Source: Bacteroidales bacterium (GTDB lineage Bacteria > Bacteroidota > Bacteroidia > Bacteroidales > UBA932). Taken from it: DNA of 7,722 nt. Made by a program: the position numbers and the translations under genes. Location of the stretch: the NCBI GenBank assembly GCA_013335275.1, contig JAAXVX010000063.1:1-7722 (forward strand), read 5' to 3'. Below are positions 1-6,006 of this stretch, piece by piece (the stretch's first letter is position 1; each line of letters begins with the position of its first letter). The notes beneath the pieces were generated by a model. That model made no database searches, was not told the DNA's origin, and saw only the letters and a list, made by a program, of their open reading frames with translations.

Positions 1-629
1 GATAAAAAAGAGAAATTGACCAGACCGGCATACTTTAATGATATCTTTTTTGCAAGTGAAGCCTCTTTTTCTCCGTACTGACTATCGTCGAAAATGAATA
101 AAATATCCTTAGCGGCAGGAAAAAACTGAAGCCCCAGCTTTATATTCTCTTCGATGGACATAGTAGTCACTATTTTTGAAAATTTTGCCGGAGGAACATT
201 ATCTTTATTTTCAAGATAAATACAAGCGACAGGGATATCGTCCGGAATAATAGAATCTGCAGAATAGAGCATCTCATAAGCTTCGCTGTCTGTAGCTATT
301 ATTAAGTCAATTTTATTTTTTACAAAAGTTGTTTTGGTAGCAAGTACCATTTCATCAAACATCTCTTCCTTAGTCCGGTCGCCGTTTGGATTGAGGTGAA
401 GATTAATGATTCCGGAGAAGATCCTGTTATTTGAATGGTAACTTGCAAAACCGGCTGCAAACTCCCGGATACGATCATTTGTCCTCTCCTTGGAATAGAC
501 CATAAGTATTTTCTTGGGAGCAATGGTCACAATGGTGGAGTCATTACCCGAAAATTCGTTATTCTGGGCATAAACTGAAACAAGTCCGGAAGTTAAAAAG
601 CAAAAGACCAGAAATATTCTTTTTAACAT
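1..629 (-). CDS. Exported periplasmic-binding-like protein, possible sensor kinase N-terminus (partial)
   Basis: An uninterrupted frame runs from ATG at 627-629 to the left edge, giving 209 complete codons and no stop. Residues 1-21 form a typical signal peptide: MLKR, a hydrophobic core, then VYA before Gln22 as a probable signal peptidase I site. After a short polar linker the protein resembles the ABC substrate-binding-like fold (TrpX/YtvB-like type) often found as the extracytoplasmic sensor of Bacteroidota histidine kinases and GGDEF proteins. The pattern is a first strand KKILMVYS (39-46), then IDLIIATDSEAYEML (107-121), DIPVACIY (131-138), and a second-lobe start with SIEENIKLGLQFFP (158-171) followed by DILFIFDDSQYG (175-186). 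The last two match the usual 'E.(I)..(I)..G..L.P..K.I..I.D.T..G' layout. The fold call is by eye. Whether it is a stand-alone binding protein or the N-terminus of a sensor kinase cannot be seen, since everything past residue 209 is outside. It is divergent from sodB and shares its upstream region. Confidence 0.75.
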   Translation of the reverse strand, partial: MLKRIFLVFCFLTSGLVSVYAQNNEFSGNDSTIVTIAPKKILMVYSKERTNDRIREFAAGFASYHSNNRIFSGIINLHLNPNGDRTKEEMFDEMVLATKTTFVKNKIDLIIATDSEAYEMLYSADSIIPDDIPVACIYLENKDNVPPAKFSKIVTTMSIEENIKLGLQFFPAAKDILFIFDDSQYGEKEASLAKKISLKYAGLVNFSFL

Positions 630-662
630 AATAGAAAAGGTACCGTTATATTGATGAAACAC

Positions 663-716
663 TATTTCAAAGCTAATAATAATATTTCAAATAACTAAAT
701 TGCAAATATTTGTAAA
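663..716. repeat. Direct repeat and palindrome in the divergent promoter region
   Basis: The nonamer TATTTCAAA occurs at 663-671 and again at 683-691, exactly 20 bp apart, or about two helical turns. Downstream, CAAATATTTG at 703-712 is a perfect 10-bp palindrome. With flanking TT (700-701) and AA (714-715) it becomes a 16-bp palindrome with one mismatched pair. Both signals lie between the candidate divergent -7 elements, where an operator would sit. The region is very AT-rich, so chance repeats are likely; a regulatory role is inference. Confidence 0.35.
668..675 (-). promoter_or_regulatory. Candidate Bacteroidetes -7 promoter element for the 1-629 gene
   Basis: On the minus strand this reads TAGCTTTG, an exact match to the Bacteroidetes sigma-ABfr -7 consensus TAnnTTTG. 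It lies 38 bp upstream of the ATG at 629, implying a leader of roughly 30 nt. A clear -33 TTTG at the usual spacing is not seen: the nearest minus-strand TTTG, at 688-691, is only 12 bp away. The call therefore rests on the -7 match and its position. Confidence 0.4.
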
Positions 717-732
717 GAGTTTGTTAAATTTG
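699..732 (+). promoter_or_regulatory. Candidate sodB promoter (Bacteroidetes -33/-7 type)
   Basis: TAAATTTG at 725-732 matches the Bacteroidetes -7 consensus TAnnTTTG exactly. A partial -33 element, aTTG at 699-702, lies 22 bp upstream, near the upper end of the usual spacing. A full TTTG at 709-712 is too close (12 bp). Transcription would start near 739, giving a leader of about 25 nt before the ATG at 766. The 9-mer TTAAATTTG here recurs at the prenyl synthase promoter (3666-3674). Confidence 0.5.
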
Positions 733-765
733 TTCTGTTGATGATTAACCTTCAATATATCAGTT

Positions 766-1341
766 ATGAAATATGAATTGCCAAAATTACCTTATGACGT
801 AAATGCGCTGGAGCCGGTCATAAGTGCCAGAACAATTGAGTTTCACCACGGGAAACACCATCAGGCCTATGTTACCAACCTGAATAATCTTATCCCGGGA
901 ACACAGTTTGAAACAATGTCACTGGAAGATATTGTCAGGAAGTCTGACGGCGGAATTTTCAACAATGCTGCCCAGATATGGAACCACACTTTTTACTTCA
1001 ACTCATTTAAGCCGCAAGGTGGAGGAATCCCAACAGGAAAACTGTTAAAAGCAGTTGAAAACACATGGGGTTCATTCGATTTGTTCAAAAAAGAGTTTAA
1101 CAATGCAGCAACAACCTTGTTTGGCTCAGGTTGGGCCTGGCTAGTGAAAAACGAAAAGGGAGAACTTTCAGTTATTAAAGAGAGCAATGCAGGAAACCCT
1201 CTTACAAAAGGATTAGTGCCAATTCTTACATTTGATGTTTGGGAGCACGCCTATTACATCGATTATCAAAACCGGAGAGCAGATTATCTTGCGGCTCTGT
1301 GGGATATTATTGACTGGGATACCGTGTCGGCCAGATTTTAA
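766..1341 (+). CDS. sodB: Iron-type superoxide dismutase (Fe/Mn family)
   Basis: Cytosolic enzyme that dismutates superoxide to oxygen and hydrogen peroxide. At 191 residues it is full length and has no signal peptide. The N-terminal helical domain contains EFHHGKHHQAYV with metal ligand His27, and WNHTFYF with ligand His74. The C-terminal alpha/beta domain carries DVWEHAYYIDY with ligands Asp157 and His161. Gln70, just before WNH, is the active-site Gln placed as in Fe-SODs; Mn-SODs supply it from the C-terminal domain, where this protein has Asn141-Ala142-Gly143. Residue 155, two before the Asp ligand, is Thr. The corresponding position in the cambialistic Porphyromonas gingivalis enzyme is Gly, and changing that Gly to Thr is reported to shift the enzyme toward iron. 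The ATG at 766 aligns with the usual MxxELPxLPY start; there is no strong Shine-Dalgarno. The gene is monocistronic, with its own promoter and a terminator at 1382-1414. Confidence 0.97.
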   Translation: MKYELPKLPYDVNALEPVISARTIEFHHGKHHQAYVTNLNNLIPGTQFETMSLEDIVRKSDGGIFNNAAQIWNHTFYFNSFKPQGGGIPTGKLLKAVENTWGSFDLFKKEFNNAATTLFGSGWAWLVKNEKGELSVIKESNAGNPLTKGLVPILTFDVWEHAYYIDYQNRRADYLAALWDIIDWDTVSARF

Positions 1342-1362
1342 TTAAGGGTTTTAGTATCCACT

Positions 1363-2682
1363 TTACATTTTAACAATATAAGGGGTAAGGGCTTTGCCTA
1401 TTACCTCTTTTTTTGCAAAAGCAGTCATAAGAACAGTTCTTACCAATAAATGAACAGAGAAAGCAAGATATAATGACTGTATTCCAATAAGCGGCTCGAA
1501 AAGATAAAAAGTTGCAAAGAAAGAAAAGGCAGAGGCTATCATATTATTTCTGATAGCTGCTGAGGCAGTGGCTCCGGTATAAATTCCATCCCACATGAAG
1601 GCTATACAGCTGATTACCGGAATTAGTAAAAGCCATGGCATAAACTGAGCCGAGCCGTTAATTACGTCCTGATTATTGGTCATCAGCCGGAACAAAGAGT
1701 CTCCCGCTAAAAAGTATGCCAGTGTGGAAACTCCCGCGATAATAAAGGACCATTTAAAAAGATTGCGGATTGCGCTTTTTAGGGAAACAACATCACGTGC
1801 GCCAATATATCTTCCGGTAAGAGCCTCTCCTGCATATCCAAACCCGTCAATAAAGTAGGAGTAGAGCAGCATCAGTTTCATCATTATAGTACTTATGGCA
1901 AGTAGCTGATCGCCATAGCGGGCGGCAAAACTGGTAAATCCGGTATAAACAAGCAATAAACACATTGAGCGGATAAAAAGGTTTCCGTTTAGCATGAAGA
2001 AATTTTTCATTTCCCTTAGCTTGAGGCTCGTTTTGAAATTGATATAGTGAAAAAGTTTCCGGTAGTAAACAACCAGCAGCGATATTGTTACCAGTAGCCC
2101 GGTATATTGCGCAAGAACAGTTCCAAGTGCAATTCCGGATACCCCCATTTTTAAATAAATGGCCAGATAGACAACATAAAGAAGGTTCGCAACATTCACT
2201 ACGATATCTGCAATCATAGGACTGATTGTATTTTGCATCCCAATGAACCATCCCTTAAAGGCGAAAAGGCTAAGGGTTGCCGGTGCAGCCCAGATTCTGA
2301 TGAAAAAATATTGTTTTGCAAGGGATTCCACTTCAGGAGTACAATCAACAACTTTAAAAGCAACCTCAATATAAAGATACTGTATGGCCAGAATTAATAA
2401 TGCCGAAATTAATGCTGTCCCCACTGCCTGAACAAGAACTCGTATGCTATCCCGAAAATCCCTTCTTCCATATGCCTGAGCAGTAAATCCGCCTGTTCCC
2501 ACCCTGAGAAACCCCATGTTCCAGTAGAGCAGGTCAAAAAGCATAGTACCTATTGCGATCCCTCCAATGGTGGCAGCATCCCCGAGCCTTCCGGCTATTG
2601 CAAGGTCAACTATCCCAACCATAGGCACAGTAATGTTTGCAAGGATACTGGGCCCGGCCAGCTTAAGTATTCTTTTATTCAT
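1363..2682 (-). CDS. MATE family efflux transporter, DinF-like
   Basis: Inner-membrane multidrug and toxin extrusion antiporter that would export organic compounds using a cation gradient; the substrate cannot be told from sequence. The 439 residues are mostly hydrophobic segments consistent with the family's 12 transmembrane helices in two six-helix bundles. The first helix starts at about residue 10. It holds Pro11 and Asp26, spaced like Pro26 and Asp41 of the archaeal PfMATE, where Asp41 takes part in cation coupling. The second bundle has DGIYTGAT (365-372), a DinF-subfamily hallmark. The second acidic residue of the N-lobe expected in helix 5 (N-x2-N-x3-D) appears to be Val170, after Asn163 and Asn166. 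I cannot say if this is normal for the lineage. The ATG at 2680-2682 follows the rsgA stop by 11 bp, so the two are probably co-transcribed. The 3' end carries the sodB terminator in antisense. No convincing terminator is seen for this gene itself. Confidence 0.93.
   Translation of the reverse strand: MNKRILKLAGPSILANITVPMVGIVDLAIAGRLGDAATIGGIAIGTMLFDLLYWNMGFLRVGTGGFTAQAYGRRDFRDSIRVLVQAVGTALISALLILAIQYLYIEVAFKVVDCTPEVESLAKQYFFIRIWAAPATLSLFAFKGWFIGMQNTISPMIADIVVNVANLLYVVYLAIYLKMGVSGIALGTVLAQYTGLLVTISLLVVYYRKLFHYINFKTSLKLREMKNFFMLNGNLFIRSMCLLLVYTGFTSFAARYGDQLLAISTIMMKLMLLYSYFIDGFGYAGEALTGRYIGARDVVSLKSAIRNLFKWSFIIAGVSTLAYFLAGDSLFRLMTNNQDVINGSAQFMPWLLLIPVISCIAFMWDGIYTGATASAAIRNNMIASAFSFFATFYLFEPLIGIQSLYLAFSVHLLVRTVLMTAFAKKEVIGKALTPYIVKM
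1382..1414 (+). terminator. Rho-independent terminator of sodB, inside the MATE coding sequence
   Basis: The hairpin spans 1382-1407: GGGGTAA pairs with TTACCTC (one G-U), then A1400 is bulged, then GGGC pairs with GCCT (one G-U) around a TTT loop. It is followed immediately by seven T (1408-1414). It lies 41 bp past the sodB stop. On the opposite strand the same bases encode MATE residues 424-434. On that strand the hairpin is not followed by a T tract, so it should act only on plus-strand transcripts. Confidence 0.8.
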
Positions 2683-2693
2683 TGTTAATTTCT

Positions 2694-3632
2694 CTAACGA
2701 TATTTATCCTCATCCTCAAGCATCCCAAGGTATGACAGATATCTTTCCGGCGAGATTGTGCCTGCATCAACACCATCTTTCACAGCACATCCGGGTTCGT
2801 GTGTATGTGTGCATGGAGAATATTTGCATTTGTTTGTGACTTTTAACATTTCCGGAAAATAATGACTCAATTCCTCTTTGGCCATCTCTATAAGGCCGAA
2901 TCCTTTTATTCCCGGGGTATCAATAATGAATCCTCCGCTTTCAAGGGGGTGCATTTCGTAGAAAGTTGTAGTGTGCTTGCCTTGTAAATGATAATGGGAT
3001 ATCTCGGCCGTTTTTATGGTAAGGGCACTGTCTAAAGCGTTTATAAGAGAAGATTTACCCACTCCGGACTGTCCGGAAAAAAGAGATATTTTGCCTTTGC
3101 ACAAATTTCTTACAATCTCCACATTGTGCCCTGTGAGAGCAGAAATTTCAACTACCTCGTATCCTGCTTCATTGTATATTTTTTTAAAAGCCTCAAGATA
3201 GCCGGCATACTCTTCGGAAATAAGATCGCATTTATTCAGTATTATTTTTACGGGCACCCTGTAGGCTTCGCAGGTAACGAGAAATCTATCGATAAAAGCT
3301 GTCTTTGTCTCCGGGAAATCCAGTGTTACCACAAGAAATGCCGTGTCAAGATTTGATGCGATTATATGTGATTGTCTGGAAAGATTGGTAGATTTCCGGA
3401 TTATATAATTCCTGCGGGGATGGATTTTAATTATCGCTCCTGTTCCGCCTTCTTCCTGCTGATAGTCTACGATATCCCCAACAGCAATAGGGTTTGTTGT
3501 TCCCGATTCCTTCATTCTAAGTTTTCCTCTCACCACACATGGGATGAGATTCCATTCGGGCAGTTTGCTTACCAGATAATGACTGCCAGTATGCTTTACC
3601 ACAGTTGCTGTCTCAAAGTTGCTTTTTTCCAC
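2694..3632 (-). CDS. rsgA: Ribosome small subunit-dependent GTPase A (RsgA/YjeQ)
   Basis: GTPase that acts late in 30S ribosomal subunit maturation; its GTP hydrolysis is stimulated by the small subunit. At 312 residues it is the usual size. An N-terminal OB-fold (about 8-75) is followed by the circularly permuted GTPase domain with motifs in the order G4-G5-G1-G3: NKCD (133-136), SAL (164-166), P-loop GQSGVGKSS (187-195), HTTT (220-223, switch region) and DTPG (238-241). The C-terminal zinc site is intact: Cys269, Cys274, His276 and Cys282, spaced C-x4-C-x-H-x5-C. The start codon is GTG (3630-3632). The frame upstream reaches a stop with no ATG, and the next Met is residue 40, inside the OB-fold, so GTG is the only reasonable choice. 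It is the first gene of a probable two-gene unit with the MATE transporter and is divergent from the prenyl synthase gene across 66 bp. I saw no exact TAnnTTTG for it. Confidence 0.97.
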   Translation of the reverse strand: MEKSNFETATVVKHTGSHYLVSKLPEWNLIPCVVRGKLRMKESGTTNPIAVGDIVDYQQEEGGTGAIIKIHPRRNYIIRKSTNLSRQSHIIASNLDTAFLVVTLDFPETKTAFIDRFLVTCEAYRVPVKIILNKCDLISEEYAGYLEAFKKIYNEAGYEVVEISALTGHNVEIVRNLCKGKISLFSGQSGVGKSSLINALDSALTIKTAEISHYHLQGKHTTTFYEMHPLESGGFIIDTPGIKGFGLIEMAKEELSHYFPEMLKVTNKCKYSPCTHTHEPGCAVKDGVDAGTISPERYLSYLGMLEDEDKYR

Positions 3633-3666
3633 GGCTGCGAATATACGAAATTGTCTAAAAAAGGAT

Positions 3667-3674
3667 TAAATTTG
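3667..3674 (+). promoter_or_regulatory. Candidate -7 promoter element for the prenyl synthase-U32-YhbP cluster
   Basis: TAAATTTG is an exact TAnnTTTG match, 24 bp before the ATG at 3699, implying a leader of only about 15-20 nt. It shares the 9-mer TTAAATTTG with the sodB promoter. The only nearby -33-like element, aTTG at 3650-3653, is 13 bp upstream and too close, so support is the -7 match plus position. Confidence 0.45.
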
Positions 3675-3698
3675 CGGTGTGATTAATGAATTTTTGAG

Positions 3699-4676
3699 AT
3701 GTATACACTTAAAGAAATAGATGAGGTTGTAGAGAAAGGTCTTTATTCACTCAATTGGGAAGGGAATCCGGGCGAACTTTACGAACCGATAGAGTATCTG
3801 GTATCTATCGGCGGGAAAAGACTCCGGCCCAAAATGGCAATAATGTGTTACAACCTGTTTTCTGAAAAGATTGACAACTCTATTGTTTACCCGGCTCTTG
3901 CACTGGAAATTTTCCACGGATTCACGCTCATACACGATGATATAATGGATGGGGCATCCCTCAGGAGAAATCAGCCTACTGTCCATAAAAAATGGAACAA
4001 CAATATTGCAATTCTCTCAGGAGATGTAATGTGCATTAAATCGTATCAACTTATAGGATACACTCCTGAAAAATATCTGAAAAAGGTATTGAAGCTATTC
4101 TCAGACACAGCCGCTCAGGTTTGTGAGGGACAGCAGTACGATATGAACTTTGAAACACTTCCATTTATTACAAACGAAGAGTATCTGGAAATGATAGGCC
4201 TTAAAACAGCCGTTCTCATTGCATGTTCGGCAAAGCTTGGAGCAATAACCAGCGGTGCTTCACCGGAAGCGGCAGATGCCCTGTATAACTACGGTTACCA
4301 GCTTGGTCTGGCGTTTCAGATTAAAGACGACTATCTGGACAGTTTTGGAGACACCGCGGTGTTCGGAAAAACAATAGGCGGAGACATAATGAGCAACAAA
4401 AAAACATGGTTGCTTGTGGAAAGTATGAAAAGGGCACAGGGAAATGACGAGGCAGAACTGAACAGCCTGTTGTCATCAAAAAATCCCAATCAAATAGGTA
4501 AGATTTCCAAAGTTCTGGCTCTATATGAGAAATTGGGGATAAAAACTGCCGCAGAGGAAGCAATAGGCGAATATCATGAAAAGGCACAAAAAGCACTTGC
4601 CCCTGAATATTTTACGGAAAAACAGAGAGAGCGTCTCCTGGAATTTGCAAATCTTTTGTTGAACAGGGAGAAGTAA
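3699..4676 (+). CDS. Trans-polyprenyl diphosphate synthase, short-chain type
   Basis: Class I isoprenyl diphosphate synthase that condenses isopentenyl diphosphate with allylic diphosphates in the cytosol, supplying precursors for quinone side chains, undecaprenyl carrier or other isoprenoids. The 325 residues carry all family motifs: GGKRLRP (38-44) for IPP binding, the first Asp-rich motif DDIMD (80-84) followed by Arg89-Arg90, EGQQYDM (143-149), Lys169-Thr170, the second Asp-rich motif DDYLD (210-214) and Lys234-Lys235. Chain length: Phe75, five residues before the first Asp-rich motif, is bulky, and that motif lacks the two-residue insertion of bacterial farnesyl synthases. This is the pattern of archaeal-type geranylgeranyl synthases; octaprenyl synthases have Ala there. 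A C15-C20 product is therefore likelier than a long chain, but this is inference. It is the first gene of a same-strand cluster, with 36 bp before the U32 gene. Confidence 0.93.
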   Translation: MYTLKEIDEVVEKGLYSLNWEGNPGELYEPIEYLVSIGGKRLRPKMAIMCYNLFSEKIDNSIVYPALALEIFHGFTLIHDDIMDGASLRRNQPTVHKKWNNNIAILSGDVMCIKSYQLIGYTPEKYLKKVLKLFSDTAAQVCEGQQYDMNFETLPFITNEEYLEMIGLKTAVLIACSAKLGAITSGASPEAADALYNYGYQLGLAFQIKDDYLDSFGDTAVFGKTIGGDIMSNKKTWLLVESMKRAQGNDEAELNSLLSSKNPNQIGKISKVLALYEKLGIKTAAEEAIGEYHEKAQKALAPEYFTEKQRERLLEFANLLLNREK

Positions 4677-4712
4677 ACTCTGTTATAGCTTGAGATTATT
4701 TAAAAAGGGAAA

Positions 4713-5993
4713 ATGAGAGTAAAAAGTTCGGAAATCGAGATAATGGCTCCTGCAGGCAATTTTGAAAGCCTGAGAGCTGCCATTCAGGGCGGGGCAAATT
4801 CAGTTTATTTTGGAGTGGGTCACCTTAACATGCGCTCCCATTCAGCAAATAATTTTACGGTAGAATCTCTGTCCGAGATTGTTCAGATATGCAGGGAAGC
4901 AGGAGTGAAGTCATATCTTACTCTCAATATTGTAATATACGACGAAGACATTCCCGCTATGCACGAAACAATTGATGCCGCAGTTGCAGCAGGGGTTTCG
5001 GCTATAATTGCATCTGATATGGCCGTGATTCTCTACGCCAGAAAAAAGGGAATGGAGATTCATATATCTACTCAGCTTAATGTATCAAATTCCGAAAGTC
5101 TCAGATACCACTCAAAATTTGCGGATGTGATTGTTTTGGCAAGGGAGCTGAATCTAAACCAGATAAGAGAGATAAAAGAGACTATTGACAGAGAAGAAAT
5201 CAAGGGACCGTCGGGCGAACCTTTGCGGCTCGAACTGTTTTGCCACGGAGCGCTTTGTATGGCCGTTTCGGGCAAATGCTACCTTAGCCTTCATGAGTAT
5301 AATGCTTCTGCAAACAGAGGATCGTGTTATCAGCTGTGCCGGCGCTCGTACGAGGTTACCGACAGGGAAACAGGCCGGTCGTTTGAAGTAGACAATAAAT
5401 ATATCATGTCCCCCAAAGACTTGTCTACTATCGCATTTGTTGACAAAATAATTGATGCGGGAATAAGAGTATTTAAAATAGAGGGGAGAGCGCGTTCGGC
5501 CGAATATGTAAAGGCGGTTTCCGCTGCATACAGAGAGGCTGCCGATGCGGTGTGTGAGGAAAAGTATACTCCGGAACTGATTCTGTCACTCGAAAAAAGA
5601 GTTTCGGAAGTTTTTAACAGGGGCTTCTGGGACGGATATTATCAGGGAGCGAAACTGGGAGAGTGGAGCAATGTTTACGGAAATAAAGCAACTAAAAAGA
5701 AAAGATATATTGGAAAAGTGACCAACTTTTTCAGTAACCTGTCTGTAGCCGAGGTACTCATCGAAACAGGAGAGCTTAAACCGGGAGATGAAATCCTTAT
5801 CGAAGGACCATCAACAGGTGTTTTGCAGCACATCGTAACAGAGATAAGAACCGATCTCACTCCCGTTGACAAAGCGGTAAAAGGAGAATACTGCTCAATT
5901 CCGGTTCCTGCGGGAGAGAAGCTTCGCCGTTCCGACAAGGTGTATCTGTGGGAAGATGCCGGAAATGCAGCAAAACATCCAAAGCACACATAG
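4713..5993 (+). CDS. trhP: U32 family protein, TrhP-like (tRNA U34 5-hydroxylation)
   Basis: Named peptidase U32 by family history, but the best-matching members are RNA-modifying. E. coli TrhP (YegQ) is needed for 5-hydroxyuridine at tRNA position 34, with prephenate as a precursor. The N-terminal TIM-barrel-like domain starts with IMAPAGNFESLRAAIQGGA (10-28). The U32 signature ELFCHGALCMAVSGKCYLS spans 174-192. Cys182, Cys189, Cys205 and Cys209 (x6, x15, x3 spacing) match the conserved cysteines of TrhP and probably bind an iron-sulfur cluster, as shown for the related UbiU and UbiV. IMSPKDL (231-237) and FKIEGRARSAEYV (254-266) are further TrhP-like blocks. A C-terminal beta-rich U32 domain covers about 330-415. 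At 426 residues it is close to TrhP (about 450) and longer than UbiU or UbiV (about 300-330). The spacing C-x3-C-R at 205-210 also favours TrhP over UbiU. Thirteen bp separate it from the YhbP-like gene. Other RNA-modifying U32 members such as RlhA remain possible. Confidence 0.8.
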   Translation: MRVKSSEIEIMAPAGNFESLRAAIQGGANSVYFGVGHLNMRSHSANNFTVESLSEIVQICREAGVKSYLTLNIVIYDEDIPAMHETIDAAVAAGVSAIIASDMAVILYARKKGMEIHISTQLNVSNSESLRYHSKFADVIVLARELNLNQIREIKETIDREEIKGPSGEPLRLELFCHGALCMAVSGKCYLSLHEYNASANRGSCYQLCRRSYEVTDRETGRSFEVDNKYIMSPKDLSTIAFVDKIIDAGIRVFKIEGRARSAEYVKAVSAAYREAADAVCEEKYTPELILSLEKRVSEVFNRGFWDGYYQGAKLGEWSNVYGNKATKKKRYIGKVTNFFSNLSVAEVLIETGELKPGDEILIEGPSTGVLQHIVTEIRTDLTPVDKAVKGEYCSIPVPAGEKLRRSDKVYLWEDAGNAAKHPKHT

Positions 5994-6006
5994 CTCATAA
6001 AATCTG

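Noticed and set aside
1317..1359. Inverted repeat GGATAC (1317-1322) and GTATCC (1354-1359), as a possible MATE terminator
   Set aside because: There are only six pairs with a 31-nt loop and no T tract on the minus strand, so it is too weak to call.
1847..2251. A 134-codon minus-strand reading frame
   Set aside because: It lies within the MATE gene in another frame; its product has no recognisable domain, while the MATE frame is continuous and motif-rich.
3372..3686. A 104-codon plus-strand reading frame overlapping the start of rsgA
   Set aside because: It is antisense to the conserved OB-fold of rsgA and has no family resemblance; it is a shadow frame.
4701..4712. Shine-Dalgarno for the U32 gene (AAGGGA at 4705-4710)
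   Set aside because: It lies only 2 nt from the ATG, too close for normal pairing with 16S rRNA, and this lineage rarely uses strong Shine-Dalgarno sites.
4713..5993. Assigning the U32 gene as UbiU or UbiV because a prenyl synthase gene sits upstream, suggesting an anaerobic quinone hydroxylation system
   Set aside because: The cysteine spacing (x6, x15, x3), the C-x3-C-R motif, the 426-residue length and the C-terminal beta domain fit TrhP better. No UbiT-like partner or second U32 gene is present.
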